Source of the DNA: Atribacterota bacterium
Lineage (GTDB): Bacteria; Atribacterota; Phoenicimicrobiia; Phoenicimicrobiales; Phoenicimicrobiaceae
Direction of reading: 5' to 3'
DNA: 5,557 bases
Assembly: GCA_030666935.1 (NCBI GenBank)
Contig: DAOUWX010000131.1
Coordinates: 1-5,557, forward strand
Positions within the stretch are counted from its first letter, which is position 1. Every line of letters starts with the position of its first letter. Below, piece by piece: positions 5,200 to 5,557 of this stretch. Below the pieces are notes generated by a model, which saw only the letters and a list, made by a program, of their open reading frames with translations, made no database searches and was not told the DNA's origin. The translations under genes were made by a program, and so were the position numbers.

Positions 5200-5557
5200 C
5201 TCCACCCTCCTTGAAGCAAATAATATAAGACCAAACTAAAAATTGCTCCTGCCAAAAAATATACTAACTTTATTACCTTTTGACGCATAGTGTTTTCGAA
5301 TTGAAACTTTACTTCAGAAATACTCTTATTTTTCATATTTAACAAGAGAATACCGCACGGTTGATAGGCAAGATAATATTCTAACATCTGCCTACGGGTT
5401 TCCCGGTTGGTAATATAGGGGATCTTTTCTCCACTTTTAACTTCTACTACAAAGACTTTCCCTCTCTTCCTGGCCAAATAATCTATCCGTACTAAGTAGC
5501 GATGAATCTTATCGCCAATAGTTATAAGAAGTGGTTTGCTTTTTTGAGTATCTATAA
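5196..5557 (-). CDS. PD-(D/E)XK nuclease-like protein with C-terminal membrane segment (5' end outside window)
   Basis: The frame stays open to the right edge, so the gene is partial; 119 C-terminal residues are visible (first complete codon 5555-5553). The visible part begins IDTQKSKPLLITIGDKIHRY and continues into RIDYLARKRGKVFVVEVKSG. The aspartate (visible residue 25) followed 13 residues later by E-V-K (38-40) on a predicted strand is the PD-(D/E)XK nuclease signature, and the TNRETRRQMLEYYLAY helix fits that fold. A hydrophobic stretch (about visible residues 97-114) ending in QGGWR predicts one transmembrane helix at the extreme C terminus. A TTG at 5477 could be read as a start, giving 93 residues, but has no good ribosome site and would cut off the catalytic aspartate, so I reject it. 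The gene is coupled to nadK by ATGA. Substrate and role are unknown; a non-catalytic relative cannot be excluded. Confidence 0.7.
   Translation of the reverse strand, partial: IDTQKSKPLLITIGDKIHRYLVRIDYLARKRGKVFVVEVKSGEKIPYITNRETRRQMLEYYLAYQPCGILLLNMKNKSISEVKFQFENTMRQKVIKLVYFLAGAIFSLVLYYLLQGGWR
5206..5212 (-). promoter_or_regulatory. Ribosome binding site of nadK
   Basis: AAGGAGG on the minus strand is a strong Shine-Dalgarno match inside the last codons of the upstream gene. Its 6-base spacing to the ATG at 5199 selects that start over the GTG at 5205, which would leave no spacing at all. Confidence 0.85.

Overview
The window is AT-rich bacterial chromosome in which every supported gene lies on the minus strand, so it reads from right to left: a PD-(D/E)XK nuclease-like protein with a C-terminal membrane segment (cut by the right edge), NAD kinase (nadK), the DNA-repair ATPase RecN, a PAS-containing sigma-54 activator, and butyrate kinase (buk, cut by the left edge). 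The nadK-recN pairing is typical of Firmicutes, where argR normally sits between them and spoIVB-spo0A follow. In Bacillus subtilis the sigma-54-regulated bkdR-ptb-bcd-buk cluster lies a little further along. Here argR, spoIVB and spo0A are absent, and tlyA is not found immediately upstream of nadK. Together with the degenerate 7- and 8-base repeats between genes, this suggests a fermentative anaerobe with Firmicutes-like synteny, possibly an uncultured lineage such as Atribacterota. That lineage call is a low-confidence inference.

The best-resolved part is the 361-base gap between the activator gene and buk (465-825). Reading toward buk it holds: microrepeats just after the activator stop codon; a 73-bp element with TGTAGGG/CCCTACA ends and two internal hairpins; a perfect 20-bp palindrome with a weaker dyad beside it, at a distance typical of upstream activator sites; an intrinsic terminator; and a near-consensus sigma-54 -24/-12 promoter placed so that transcription would start about 14 bases before the buk start codon. 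The simplest model is a BkdR-like circuit. The activator senses a ligand through its PAS domain, binds the palindrome, and drives sigma-54 transcription of buk and whatever follows it, while the terminator shields buk from read-through.

The nuclease-like gene and nadK are translationally coupled through an ATGA overlap. nadK, recN and the activator gene are separated by 137 and 178 bases, and those gaps consist largely of short-period tandem repeats of the same families in the same order. No RNA genes, CRISPR arrays, complete insertion sequences or convincing plus-strand genes were seen. I found no clearly new multi-gene system. The most notable items are the buk control region, the repeat layout after each stop codon, and the membrane-anchored nuclease-like protein upstream of nadK.
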